Assembly: GCF_003002065.1 (NCBI RefSeq)
Contig: NZ_PVZG01000022.1
Span: 1 to 64,000, forward strand
DNA from: Pseudosporangium ferrugineum
GTDB lineage: Bacteria; Actinomycetota; Actinomycetes; Mycobacteriales; Micromonosporaceae
Length of the DNA stretch: 64,000 nt
Direction of reading: 5' to 3'
The notes beneath the pieces are model-generated. The model saw only the letters and a program-made list of their open reading frames with translations. It made no database searches and was not told the DNA's origin. Below, one piece after another: positions 43,416-51,409 of this stretch (within the stretch, counting starts at the first letter, position 1; each line of letters starts with the position of its first letter). The position numbers were made by a program, and so were the translations under genes.

Positions 43416-44240
43416 ATGACCGAACAGACGGCCACGCCGCGGCGGGCGCGACGGGCGATCCCCGCATGGTGGTATGCCGCCGCGTTCGCGGCGGTCTACC
43501 TTCTCGCCGTCTGCACGCCGTTCGGGCAGCGGGCCGAGAACGCCCTGATGGGCGGGCCCGGCGGTGAGCAGGCGTGGTCGTGGGGGTGGTCGGGGAAGGC
43601 GTACGGCTCGTTCGCCCTGCCGCCGATGGACGTCACCGTCACGCCCACCGTGGTCGCCGGCCTCGTCGTCCTGATGGGGGTGGCGCTGGTGCGGCGGCGG
43701 TGGGTAGCGGGCCTGGTGGGCGCGGCGGTCGTGGTGGCCACGGTCGGGAGCGTCGAGGTGCTCGCCAAGGCCGTCCTGCCCCGGCCCGAGCTGGTGGGTG
43801 CGCCGGACATGCTCACCGCGGCGTCCTTTCCGAGCGGGCATGCGGCCGTTCCGGCGGCGCTGACCCTCGGTGCCGCCCTCGTCGCGGGGCCTCGGTCGCG
43901 TCCGTACGTGCTCACGGCCGGCCTGGTGTGGCTGGCCCTGACGGCCGGGGCGGTGCAGGCGCTGTACGACCACCGGCCCAGCGACGTGCTGGGCGCCACG
44001 CTGCTGGGGTGCTTCTGGTACCGGCTCGCCGTGCGGCTGGTCCCGTCCGTCGCCCCGGCGGGTGACGGGGCGCTTCCGGCGTGGGTTTCCCTGGCGTTCG
44101 CGGCGGCCGGGGCGGTCGTGGGCGGTATGCGGACCGACTCGGTCGCCGGGCCGCTGGTGTTCGCCGTGACGGCCTTCGGGTGCGCGGTCCTCGTCCGGAG
44201 CGTCACGGAGTCCCCGCGGGCGCCGTTTCGGTTAATCTGA
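43416..44240 (+). CDS. PAP2-type membrane phosphatase
   Basis: A 274-residue polytopic membrane protein with six or more helices. Phosphatase motifs are in order: KAVLPRPEL (motif 1), SFPSGHAAVPAA (motif 2, catalytic His) and LYDHRPSDVLGATLLG (motif 3 region, with the His and Asp of the family but without the usual leading Ser-Arg). It probably dephosphorylates a lipid or polyprenyl phosphate at the outer face of the membrane. The start is ATG 43416; a TTG 12 bases earlier is less likely. Downstream, 26 bp away, begins the beta-glucosidase gene. Confidence 0.85.
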   Translation: MTEQTATPRRARRAIPAWWYAAAFAAVYLLAVCTPFGQRAENALMGGPGGEQAWSWGWSGKAYGSFALPPMDVTVTPTVVAGLVVLMGVALVRRRWVAGLVGAAVVVATVGSVEVLAKAVLPRPELVGAPDMLTAASFPSGHAAVPAALTLGAALVAGPRSRPYVLTAGLVWLALTAGAVQALYDHRPSDVLGATLLGCFWYRLAVRLVPSVAPAGDGALPAWVSLAFAAAGAVVGGMRTDSVAGPLVFAVTAFGCAVLVRSVTESPRAPFRLI

Positions 44241-44266
44241 GCCGAACTCATCTTCGAGGAGGCGCC

Positions 44267-45598
44267 GTGGTCGCCCTGCCGAGTTTCCCGCCCGACTTCC
44301 TGTGGGGTGTGTCCACCGCGGCGTACCAGATCGAGGGTGCGGTGCACGAGGACGGCCGCGGCGCCTCGATCTGGGACACGTTCAGCCACAGTCCGGGGCG
44401 GGTCCGCGACGGGGACACCGGCGACATCGCCTGCGACCACTACCATCGGTGGGAGGAGGACGTCGAGCTGCTCGCGGAGCTGGGCGTCGGCGCGTACCGG
44501 TTCTCGATCGCCTGGCCGCGGGTGCGGCCCGACGGCGCCGGGCCGGTGAACGGCAGGGGCCTCGACTTCTACGACCGGTTGGTGGACGGGCTGCTGGTCC
44601 GGGGGATCGTGCCGGTCCCGACGCTGTTCCACTGGGATCTGCCGCAGGCGCTGGAGGATGCCGGCGGCTGGCTGGCCCGGGACACGGCTGAGCGCTTCGC
44701 CGAGTACGCCGCCGTGGTCGCCGACCGGCTGGGCGACCGGGTCGCGCGCTGGATCACCCTCAACGAGCCGATCGTGCACCTGGCGCAGGGGTACGCGTTC
44801 GGCACCCACGCCCCGGGACGCGAGCTGCTGATGGACGCGCTGCCGGCGGCGCACCACCTGCTGCTGGGCCACGGGCTGGCCGTACGGGCCCTGCGCGCCC
44901 GCGGCGCCGCCGAGGTGATGATCACCAACAACTGCACCCCGGTGTGGCCGGCCTCGGACGGCGAGGCGGACGTGGCCGCCGCCGCGGTGTACGACGGCTT
45001 CCACAACCGGCTTTTCCTCGACCCGGTGCTGCGCGGGGAGTATCCGCCGTTCGCCGCCGCGCTCTCCGACGCCGGTCTCGTGCGGGACGGTGACCTGGAC
45101 GTCATCGCGACCCCGCTGGACGCGCTCGGGCTGAACTACTACAACCCGACCCGGATCAAGGCGGCGGACGGCGGACCGATGCCGTTCGAGACCGTCGGCA
45201 TCGAGGGCGTGCCGCAGACCGCGTTCGGCTGGCCGGTGGTGCCGGACGGGCTGCGCGAGGTGCTCACCGGCCTGCGCGACCGGTATGCCGGCGCCCTACC
45301 GCCGATCTACGTCACCGAGAACGGCTGCTCCACCGTGGACATCCCGGCTCCCGACGGGCGGGTGCACGACGGGGCGCGTATCGACTATCTCGACGGGCAC
45401 CTGCGCGCCCTGCACGCGGCGATCACCGAGGGCGTCGACGTGCGCGGCTATTTCGTCTGGTCGCTGCTCGACAACTTCGAGTGGGCCGAGGGCTACAGCC
45501 AGCGGTTCGGCCTCGTCCGGGTCGACTTCGACACCCAGCGGCGTACGCCCAAGGACTCCTTCGCCTGGTTGCGCGCCGTCCTCTCCGGCCGGCGGTGA
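44267..45598 (+). CDS. GH1 beta-glucosidase family enzyme
   Basis: A 443-residue cytoplasmic GH1 hydrolase. Conserved parts are FPPDFLWGVSTAAYQIEGA, the acid/base Glu in TLNEP, the nucleophile Glu in YVTENG, and the aglycone-side SLLDNFEWAEGYSQRFG. No signal peptide, so it cleaves imported beta-glucosides or cellobiose inside the cell. The start GTG 44267 follows GAGGAGG. Its stop overlaps the start of the transporter gene as GTGA, which ties uptake and cleavage together. Confidence 0.93.
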   Translation: MVALPSFPPDFLWGVSTAAYQIEGAVHEDGRGASIWDTFSHSPGRVRDGDTGDIACDHYHRWEEDVELLAELGVGAYRFSIAWPRVRPDGAGPVNGRGLDFYDRLVDGLLVRGIVPVPTLFHWDLPQALEDAGGWLARDTAERFAEYAAVVADRLGDRVARWITLNEPIVHLAQGYAFGTHAPGRELLMDALPAAHHLLLGHGLAVRALRARGAAEVMITNNCTPVWPASDGEADVAAAAVYDGFHNRLFLDPVLRGEYPPFAAALSDAGLVRDGDLDVIATPLDALGLNYYNPTRIKAADGGPMPFETVGIEGVPQTAFGWPVVPDGLREVLTGLRDRYAGALPPIYVTENGCSTVDIPAPDGRVHDGARIDYLDGHLRALHAAITEGVDVRGYFVWSLLDNFEWAEGYSQRFGLVRVDFDTQRRTPKDSFAWLRAVLSGRR

Positions 45599-46821
45599 CC
45601 GCGTACGCGGAACCGCCCCGCGTGGGCGGCCGCTGGATAGCCCTGCTGGCGCTGGTGAACCTCGGTCTCTGGGTCGGCTACTACGCGCCGTTGCAGGTGC
45701 TGCTGCCCAACCAGGTGGAGGAGGTGGCCGGCGACGACAAGACGACCGCGCTCGGCGTCATCACCGGTCTGGGCGCGCTGGTCGCCGTGCTCGCGGGCCC
45801 GATCGCCGGCGCGCTGTCGGACGCGACCACGGCGCGCACCGGCCGGCGGCACACGTGGACGGCGGTCGGCGCCCTGACCGGTCTCGCCGGGCTGGCCCTG
45901 CTGTCCGGCCGGCACACCCTGCTCGGCCTGGCGCTGTGCTGGTGCCTCGTGCAGGGCGGCCTCAACATGCTCCAGGCCGGGATCACCGCGATCGTGCCGG
46001 ACCGTACGCCGGTGCGCCAGCGCGGACTGGTCTCCGGCTGGGTGGGCCTGGCCCAGTCGTTCGGGGTGGTGCTCGGCGTCGTGCTGGTGACGGTGGTGGT
46101 CACCGGCACCACCAGCGGGTATCTGCTGACCGGGGTGCTGGTCGTGCTCGCCGCCGCGCCGTTCGTGCTGTTCACCCGAGACCCGGCGGTGCCGCCGGAG
46201 CTTGCCCCGCGGTTCACCCCGCGGTCGGTGCCGGCCGCGTTCCGGTTCCGCCCGCGCGACGCCCCGGACTTCGCGTGGGCCTGGGTCACCCGCTTCCTGG
46301 TGCAGCTCGGCAACGCGATGGCCACGCTGTACCTGCTGTACTTCCTGCGCGACCGGGTGCATCACCCCGACGCGGAGCAGGGGCTGCTGGTGCTGGTGCT
46401 GGTCAACACCGCGGCGACGCTGCTGACCGTGGTGGCCGGCGGCGTGATCTCGGACCGTACCGGGCGTCGCAAGCCGTCGGTCATCATCTCCGGCTACGTG
46501 ATGGCCGCCGCGACCGCGCTGCTGGCCCTCTGGCCGACGTGGCCGGGAGCGATCATCGCCGCCGGCGTGCTGGGGCTGGGCTTCGGGGTCTACCTCTCGG
46601 TCGACCAGGCGCTGATCACCCAGGTGCTGCCGGCGGCCCGGGACCGGGCGCGGGACCTGGGGATCATCAACATCGCGAACTCCGCGCCGCAGGTGCTCGG
46701 CCCGGCGCTGGCCTTCCCGATCGTGGCGTACCTGGGTGGTTATCCGGCCCTGTACCTGGCCGTCTCCGTGGTCACCGTGCTGGGTTCGGTGCTGGTGACC
46801 CGCATCCGCTCGGTCCCGTGA
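45595..46821 (+). CDS. MFS transporter, probable sugar porter for the GH1 enzyme
   Basis: A 408-residue membrane protein with about 12 helices. It has MFS loop motifs: GALSDATTARTGRRHTW between helices 2 and 3 and GVISDRTGRRKPS in the second half, as in other MFS carriers. Translation is coupled to the beta-glucosidase by a GTGA overlap at 45595. I infer uptake of a beta-glucoside or disaccharide. It converges on the acylase gene 19 bp away. Confidence 0.9.
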   Translation: MTAYAEPPRVGGRWIALLALVNLGLWVGYYAPLQVLLPNQVEEVAGDDKTTALGVITGLGALVAVLAGPIAGALSDATTARTGRRHTWTAVGALTGLAGLALLSGRHTLLGLALCWCLVQGGLNMLQAGITAIVPDRTPVRQRGLVSGWVGLAQSFGVVLGVVLVTVVVTGTTSGYLLTGVLVVLAAAPFVLFTRDPAVPPELAPRFTPRSVPAAFRFRPRDAPDFAWAWVTRFLVQLGNAMATLYLLYFLRDRVHHPDAEQGLLVLVLVNTAATLLTVVAGGVISDRTGRRKPSVIISGYVMAAATALLALWPTWPGAIIAAGVLGLGFGVYLSVDQALITQVLPAARDRARDLGIINIANSAPQVLGPALAFPIVAYLGGYPALYLAVSVVTVLGSVLVTRIRSVP

Positions 46822-46840
46822 GCGGATGCGGGCCGGTGAT

Positions 46841-49800
46841 TCAGTGCGAGTACAGCTCCACCTCGTACGCGGAGAATCCGTACGAGGTCGCCCGGGTCTG
46901 GCCGGTGAGCCGGACGTAGCGTGCCGTGACCGCCGGGAAGGTGACCGTGTCGGTGCCGCCGTTCGCGCCGGTCACGGCGGCGACCTGGGTCCAGGTGGTG
47001 CCGTCCGGCGAGACCTCTGTCCGGTACGCGCTCGCGTACGCGTCCTCCCATCGGATGACCATGCGGGCGACCGGCCGGCTGCTGCCCAGGTCGATGCGCA
47101 GCCACTGGTTGTCGGACCAGGAGCTGGCCCAGCGGGTGCCGAGGTTGCCGTCGACGGCGTGCGAGGCGGGATGCCCGGCCTGCGTGCTCGACGCGGTGGC
47201 CGCCCGTCCCGCCGCCAGGTTGCTCAGGTCGTCGCCGCGCTTCGCGGGGAACGAGACGACCTGCTGGTACGTGGGCCGGTTCTGCCAGCTGATCAGCGGG
47301 TGGTTGATGCCGCCCAGCGGTGACTGGAGGATGGCGTCGGCGCACCACTGGTCGCCCGCGGCGCAGTGCGCGTCGCCGGGATACGTGGTGGTGGCCGGCT
47401 CGGCCAGGGCGGCCGTGAGGCTGGTCAGCAGGGCGGTACGGCAGGCGGCCAGGTTCCCGCCCCCGCAGTACGTGCGCGGCCACTGCGCCACGCTGTCGCC
47501 CAGCACGGCCCGCAGGTCCTTCTCGACGTAGCCCCACCAGCCGTACTGGAACGCGGAGCCCTTGTGGGTCTGCGCCTCGTTCGCCGAGGTGGGCAGGTCG
47601 GAGAGCCGGCCCTGCTGGCCGCCGGACGGCGACTCGTTGATCTGCAGCGTGTTCACCAGGGCCTGGTAGAGGTCGTCGCCGAGCGGGCCCTCGAACTGCG
47701 CCCCGACCAGCCTCGGCCACCACGCGTCGAAGATCCGGATGGCGTCGGCGTCCTGGTACGCCTTGCTGCCCTTGGCGGTCTCGACCCGGTGCGAACCCCG
47801 GTCCCGCCAGGCGCGCAGCTTCGCGACCGCGGCGGCCTGCGCGGGTTCGGTGACCGCCGCGCTGTCGACGACCCGCAGGAGGTCGTCGAGCACCTCGGCG
47901 CCGCGCAGGTCGGTGGTGCCGGCCGACTCCACGACGCTGAGCAGCCCGGCCCGGTCGTAGCGGCGTCCGGCCGCGAGGTCCGCCCGGATCGGCTTGTCGA
48001 GCAGGTCGGCGCGCTGCACGGCGCCGAAGCTGAAGTTGCCGTCGGCCGCGGAGAACCCGGCCGCCTGCTTGTTGTTCCAGCTCACGAAGTAGTCCTGGTC
48101 GACCGCCTGCGGGTGGGCGGCGGCCGGTTGGTACGTGGCGACGTTGCTGCCCGGGTCCCAGCCGGACCACTCGTACGCGGGCCGCCCCCACGTCGGCAGG
48201 TTCGGGTCGGCGCCGGCGGGACGCACCGGGTTCGCGCCCGACATGAAGTACGCGGCGTGCTCGGAGTTGACGTAGAACCAGTTGAACGCGAACGAGATCT
48301 GCGCCGCCGAGTTCGTGAACGCTGCCGGCGTACCCATCTGATCGGGTTCGTTGAACATCTGGAAGCCGATCGCCGAGTCGGCCTCGTGGCGGTACGTCGA
48401 GCGCAGGCTGGTGAACGCGACCGGCTTGCCGCCGGACAGGCCCCGCCACGACACCAGCCCGTACCGGGTGCGCAGCATCGTGAGCCGGTACGCCCCGGCG
48501 GGCGTGGAATCGGCGGTGGTGGGCTTCCACGCGTTCGACTTGGACAGCGCCTCCATGGCGAGGCACTGACCGTGGAACAGGTAGTGGGTCGAGGCCGTGG
48601 TCGGCGTGCGCCCGTCCGGCTCGCACAGCTCGGCCGCGTAGGTGTCGGTGATGTCCTGGACCGACGAGGTGGCGCTCCACGCGTAGTCCGGCCCGCGGCC
48701 CAGCAGGGTGTAGAGGTTGAGGCCGGAGAAGGCGACGCCCCGGCTGCTGATCCCCGGGCCCTGCAACTCCTGGAGCATGAGCAGCTGCGGGGCGAAGTAG
48801 CCGGTCTGCGGCCCGAAGACGGCGACCGGGTGGCCGGTGGCCGAGTGCGCCGCCGAGACCACGGCGGCGTTGGACATGCCGCGGTGGCTGCTGTCGAGGG
48901 TGAGGTTGCCGAGGGAGTCGGCGATGGCGCTGCGGCCTCTGGCGGTGGCGGTCGCGGACGCCGCTGACCCGGTGCGGTCGTAGACGAGGTCCTCGGGCTC
49001 GGCGGTGCCGGCATCGGGCATGGCCACCCCGGCGGCGTTGCGGTTGTCCGCCGCGTACGGGAAGACCTGTCCGTCGTGGAGGGTCAGCACCGCCTCCGGG
49101 TCGTTCTGGGAGCGGAACGCCGTCCAGACCGCGTCCCCGGCGGTGGCGCCGTACTTGGCGCGCGCGGCGACGCGGACGAGCGCGGACTGCATCTCGGTGC
49201 CGCCGCCCCCGCCGAACAGCCCGCCGATGACCCCGGCGACGGCGATCAGGTCGGTGGGCCGGAAGTCCTCGGGGCCGCCGGCGTTGGTGATCGCGTCGAG
49301 GTGTCCGGTGAGGACGTACTCGCCGGGGCAGTCGCGGGCCGCCATGCAGTCGTCGATGTAGTCGTTGATCCCCGCGATGTACGCCTCCACGTCGGCGTAG
49401 AGCTGGGCGCCGCGCGTACCGGAGGTCCGCAGGGTGTCGATCTGGGCCTGGAGGTCCGCCTCGGTGTAGGGGGAGTTGCGCCACACGCTCTGCTCGAGCG
49501 CCCGGTTGGGCTCGGCGCCGCCGGCGAACGGGGTCAGCTCCCCGCGCGCCACGTGCCGCATCAGGTCCATGAGGAAGAGCCGGTCCTCGGCGCCCGCGTA
49601 GCCGGCCCCGAACATCGTGCCGGCCCGGGTCGTCCCGGTGATGTGCGGTACGCCCAGCGCCCGGTCCCGCACCACGGTGACGTCGGAGCGGGGCTGGTAG
49701 CTGCGTTCGACGTCACCGGGCGCCACGCCGAAGGAGCTGTCGTTGAAGAACGCGGACAGCTGCTGGCCGGTCAGCCCGGTGTACTGGTTCACCAGGTCGG

Positions 49801-50050
49801 CGTAGCGGCCGAGCTGGTCCCCGGAGTGCGGCGGCATGACGCCGAACGCCTGGTGGGCGAGGATCTGGACGAGGTCGGCGTCGCCGTTCTGCCCGGGCGG
49901 CAGGATGTCGGAGCACTCGCCGAGGCAGTAGTCGTTGCCCACGTACGCGGCGGCGGCGGGGCCGGTGGTGATCGGTGCCACAGTGACGGTGGCGGTCAGT
50001 AGCAGGGAGGCGGTCAGAACCGCGCGCAGGCGCGGGAGGCGTCGGTGCAT
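46841..50050 (-). CDS. Secreted penicillin-acylase-family hydrolase with F5/8-type C domain
   Basis: A 1069-residue exported protein with a Sec signal in the first 35 residues. Residues 100-900 are an N-terminal nucleophile hydrolase of the penicillin acylase family. The alpha part includes VPHITGTTRAGTMFGAGYAG. The autoprocessing site is RGMSNAAVV, so Ser393 should become the first residue and nucleophile of the beta chain. FSGLNLYTLLGRGPDYAWSA and GWWGYVEKDL follow. Residues about 940-1067 form a discoidin-like module (NLAAGRAATASSTQAG, WLRIDLGSSRPV, YGFSAYEVELYSH), usually a carbohydrate or surface binder. Substrate candidates include acyl-homoserine lactones, lipopeptides and beta-lactams. 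Confidence 0.87.
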   Translation of the reverse strand: MHRRLPRLRAVLTASLLLTATVTVAPITTGPAAAAYVGNDYCLGECSDILPPGQNGDADLVQILAHQAFGVMPPHSGDQLGRYADLVNQYTGLTGQQLSAFFNDSSFGVAPGDVERSYQPRSDVTVVRDRALGVPHITGTTRAGTMFGAGYAGAEDRLFLMDLMRHVARGELTPFAGGAEPNRALEQSVWRNSPYTEADLQAQIDTLRTSGTRGAQLYADVEAYIAGINDYIDDCMAARDCPGEYVLTGHLDAITNAGGPEDFRPTDLIAVAGVIGGLFGGGGGTEMQSALVRVAARAKYGATAGDAVWTAFRSQNDPEAVLTLHDGQVFPYAADNRNAAGVAMPDAGTAEPEDLVYDRTGSAASATATARGRSAIADSLGNLTLDSSHRGMSNAAVVSAAHSATGHPVAVFGPQTGYFAPQLLMLQELQGPGISSRGVAFSGLNLYTLLGRGPDYAWSATSSVQDITDTYAAELCEPDGRTPTTASTHYLFHGQCLAMEALSKSNAWKPTTADSTPAGAYRLTMLRTRYGLVSWRGLSGGKPVAFTSLRSTYRHEADSAIGFQMFNEPDQMGTPAAFTNSAAQISFAFNWFYVNSEHAAYFMSGANPVRPAGADPNLPTWGRPAYEWSGWDPGSNVATYQPAAAHPQAVDQDYFVSWNNKQAAGFSAADGNFSFGAVQRADLLDKPIRADLAAGRRYDRAGLLSVVESAGTTDLRGAEVLDDLLRVVDSAAVTEPAQAAAVAKLRAWRDRGSHRVETAKGSKAYQDADAIRIFDAWWPRLVGAQFEGPLGDDLYQALVNTLQINESPSGGQQGRLSDLPTSANEAQTHKGSAFQYGWWGYVEKDLRAVLGDSVAQWPRTYCGGGNLAACRTALLTSLTAALAEPATTTYPGDAHCAAGDQWCADAILQSPLGGINHPLISWQNRPTYQQVVSFPAKRGDDLSNLAAGRAATASSTQAGHPASHAVDGNLGTRWASSWSDNQWLRIDLGSSRPVARMVIRWEDAYASAYRTEVSPDGTTWTQVAAVTGANGGTDTVTFPAVTARYVRLTGQTRATSYGFSAYEVELYSH

Positions 50051-50086
50051 GGGCGGTGTCCCTTCCGGGCCGCACGAACGCGAGAA

Positions 50087-50124
50087 GGATTCATCATGTT
50101 AACCACGTGTTTCCAAATGAATCC
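50087..50124 (-). promoter_or_regulatory. 8-bp inverted repeat upstream of the acylase gene
   Basis: GGATTCAT at 50087-50094 and its exact complement ATGAATCC at 50117-50124 enclose a 22-bp, comparatively AT-rich spacer holding GTTAACCACGTG. It lies between the FkbM stop (50155) and the acylase start (50050). It may be a regulator site of the acylase gene or a weak terminator of the FkbM gene. A third GATGAATC copy is near 50139. Confidence 0.5.
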
Positions 50125-50154
50125 ATACCGTGACGTCGATGAATCGCCCGGCGG

Positions 50155-50925
50155 TCAGCGCAGGCAGTAGACGTCGCCCGCGTTCGCCTCGTGCGGCAGC
50201 TCCCGAAGGTGGGCCGCCATCGCCTCGACCGGCACCCATTCGTCGAGGTCGAGGCGCATGCGCTCGCCCATGGAGACGTTGTAGCGGGTGAACCCCAGGG
50301 CGGCGGCCCGGTCCAGGCACCGCTGCGCCACCGCGCGCCCGATGGTGGTGAATTCGAACGACAGCGCGGGTACGGCCGAGCCGAGTCCCGCCAGGACGGC
50401 GTCCTCGAAGCCCTCGACATCGATCTTGACGAAGGCCGGCGTCCCGTACGCCGCGATCAGCCCGTCCAGCGTCACCGACAGCACGTCGAACCGCTCGTCC
50501 CAGACCTGGTCCTGCCAGCCCTGCGCGCCGTCCGCGGCCCGGACGAACTCCGCCGACGCCGTGGACACGGTGGGGTTCGCCGAGTTCACGTGGAACGTCA
50601 CCGTCGTCTCGTCGGCGCCGCACACCGCCTCGACGCAGGTCACCGCGTCGTCGCCGGCGTAGATCTCGCGGATGGCGCGGACGCACAGCGGCTGCGGCTC
50701 CACCGCCACGACCCGGGCGCCGAGCCGGCGGAAGCTGCCGATCCGGTCGCCGACGTGCGCGCCGACGTCGAAGACCAGGTCGCCGGGGCGGACCAGGCTC
50801 GCGTAGAAGGCGTCCATGGCCGCGTCCTGCGCGGGGTTGCCGTAGTAGAACTCCAGCGAGCGGCGGATCGGGGCGGCCGCCGGGTCGGCGAGCAGGGCTG
50901 CGACGGCGTCACGGCGAGAGTCCAT
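50155..50925 (-). CDS. FkbM-family methyltransferase
   Basis: A 256-residue SAM-dependent methyltransferase of the FkbM family. Motif I is LVFDVGAHVGDRIGSFRRLG and the second strand is ARVVAVEPQPLC. The family mark is FVKIDVEGFEDAVLAGL. It probably O-methylates a sugar or other hydroxyl compound. The ATG at 50925 has AGGA seven bases upstream; a start at 50952 is possible but would remove that spacing. It is leftward, divergent from the VOC gene. The acylase gene lies downstream without obvious functional link. Confidence 0.88.
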   Translation of the reverse strand: MDSRRDAVAALLADPAAAPIRRSLEFYYGNPAQDAAMDAFYASLVRPGDLVFDVGAHVGDRIGSFRRLGARVVAVEPQPLCVRAIREIYAGDDAVTCVEAVCGADETTVTFHVNSANPTVSTASAEFVRAADGAQGWQDQVWDERFDVLSVTLDGLIAAYGTPAFVKIDVEGFEDAVLAGLGSAVPALSFEFTTIGRAVAQRCLDRAAALGFTRYNVSMGERMRLDLDEWVPVEAMAAHLRELPHEANAGDVYCLR

Positions 50926-51012
50926 GCCCGATCCTAGCTCGATCTTGATCATGGCGAGCCGGACCCGGAATCCCGCGGACCCGGGTAACGTCGGCGGCGA
51001 GGAGGTCCGACC

Positions 51013-51402
51013 GTGAGCGCTCCCGAGCAGTCCGCTGCCGTCCGCTACCTGGTCGACGACGTGCAGGCGGCCGTCGACTTCTACACCACCCACCTCGGCT
51101 TCGAGCTGCGGACGAGTGCCGCGCCGGCGTTCGCCGACGTGGTCCGCGGGCCGCTGCGCCTGCTGCTGTCCGGCCCGGCCAGCTCCGGGGCGCGAGCCAC
51201 GCCACCGGACGCCGGCGGGCCGGGGTACAACCGCATCCACCTGATCGTGGACGACCTGGACGCCGAGATCGACCGGCTGGGCGGCGCCGGCCTGTCCTTC
51301 CGCAGCGACCTGGTGTCCGGGCCGGGCGGGCGGCAGATCCTGCTCGCCGACCCGGTCGGCAACCTCATCGAGCTCTTCCAGCCGGCGGCCCGCCCGGCGT
51401 AG
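51013..51402 (+). CDS. VOC (glyoxalase/bleomycin-resistance type) family protein
   Basis: A 129-residue small protein with one pair of beta-alpha-beta-beta-beta modules. AVRYLVDDVQAAVDFYTTHL begins the first, RIHLIVDDLDAEIDRL the second, and LADPVGNLIELFQP ends it. The His in RIHLIV and Glu in LIELF fit the metal ligands of the family. Function could be antibiotic binding, dioxygenase or lyase. GTG 51013 follows GAGGAGG. Monocistronic. Confidence 0.88.
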   Translation: MSAPEQSAAVRYLVDDVQAAVDFYTTHLGFELRTSAAPAFADVVRGPLRLLLSGPASSGARATPPDAGGPGYNRIHLIVDDLDAEIDRLGGAGLSFRSDLVSGPGGRQILLADPVGNLIELFQPAARPA

Positions 51403-51409
51403 GGCGGAC

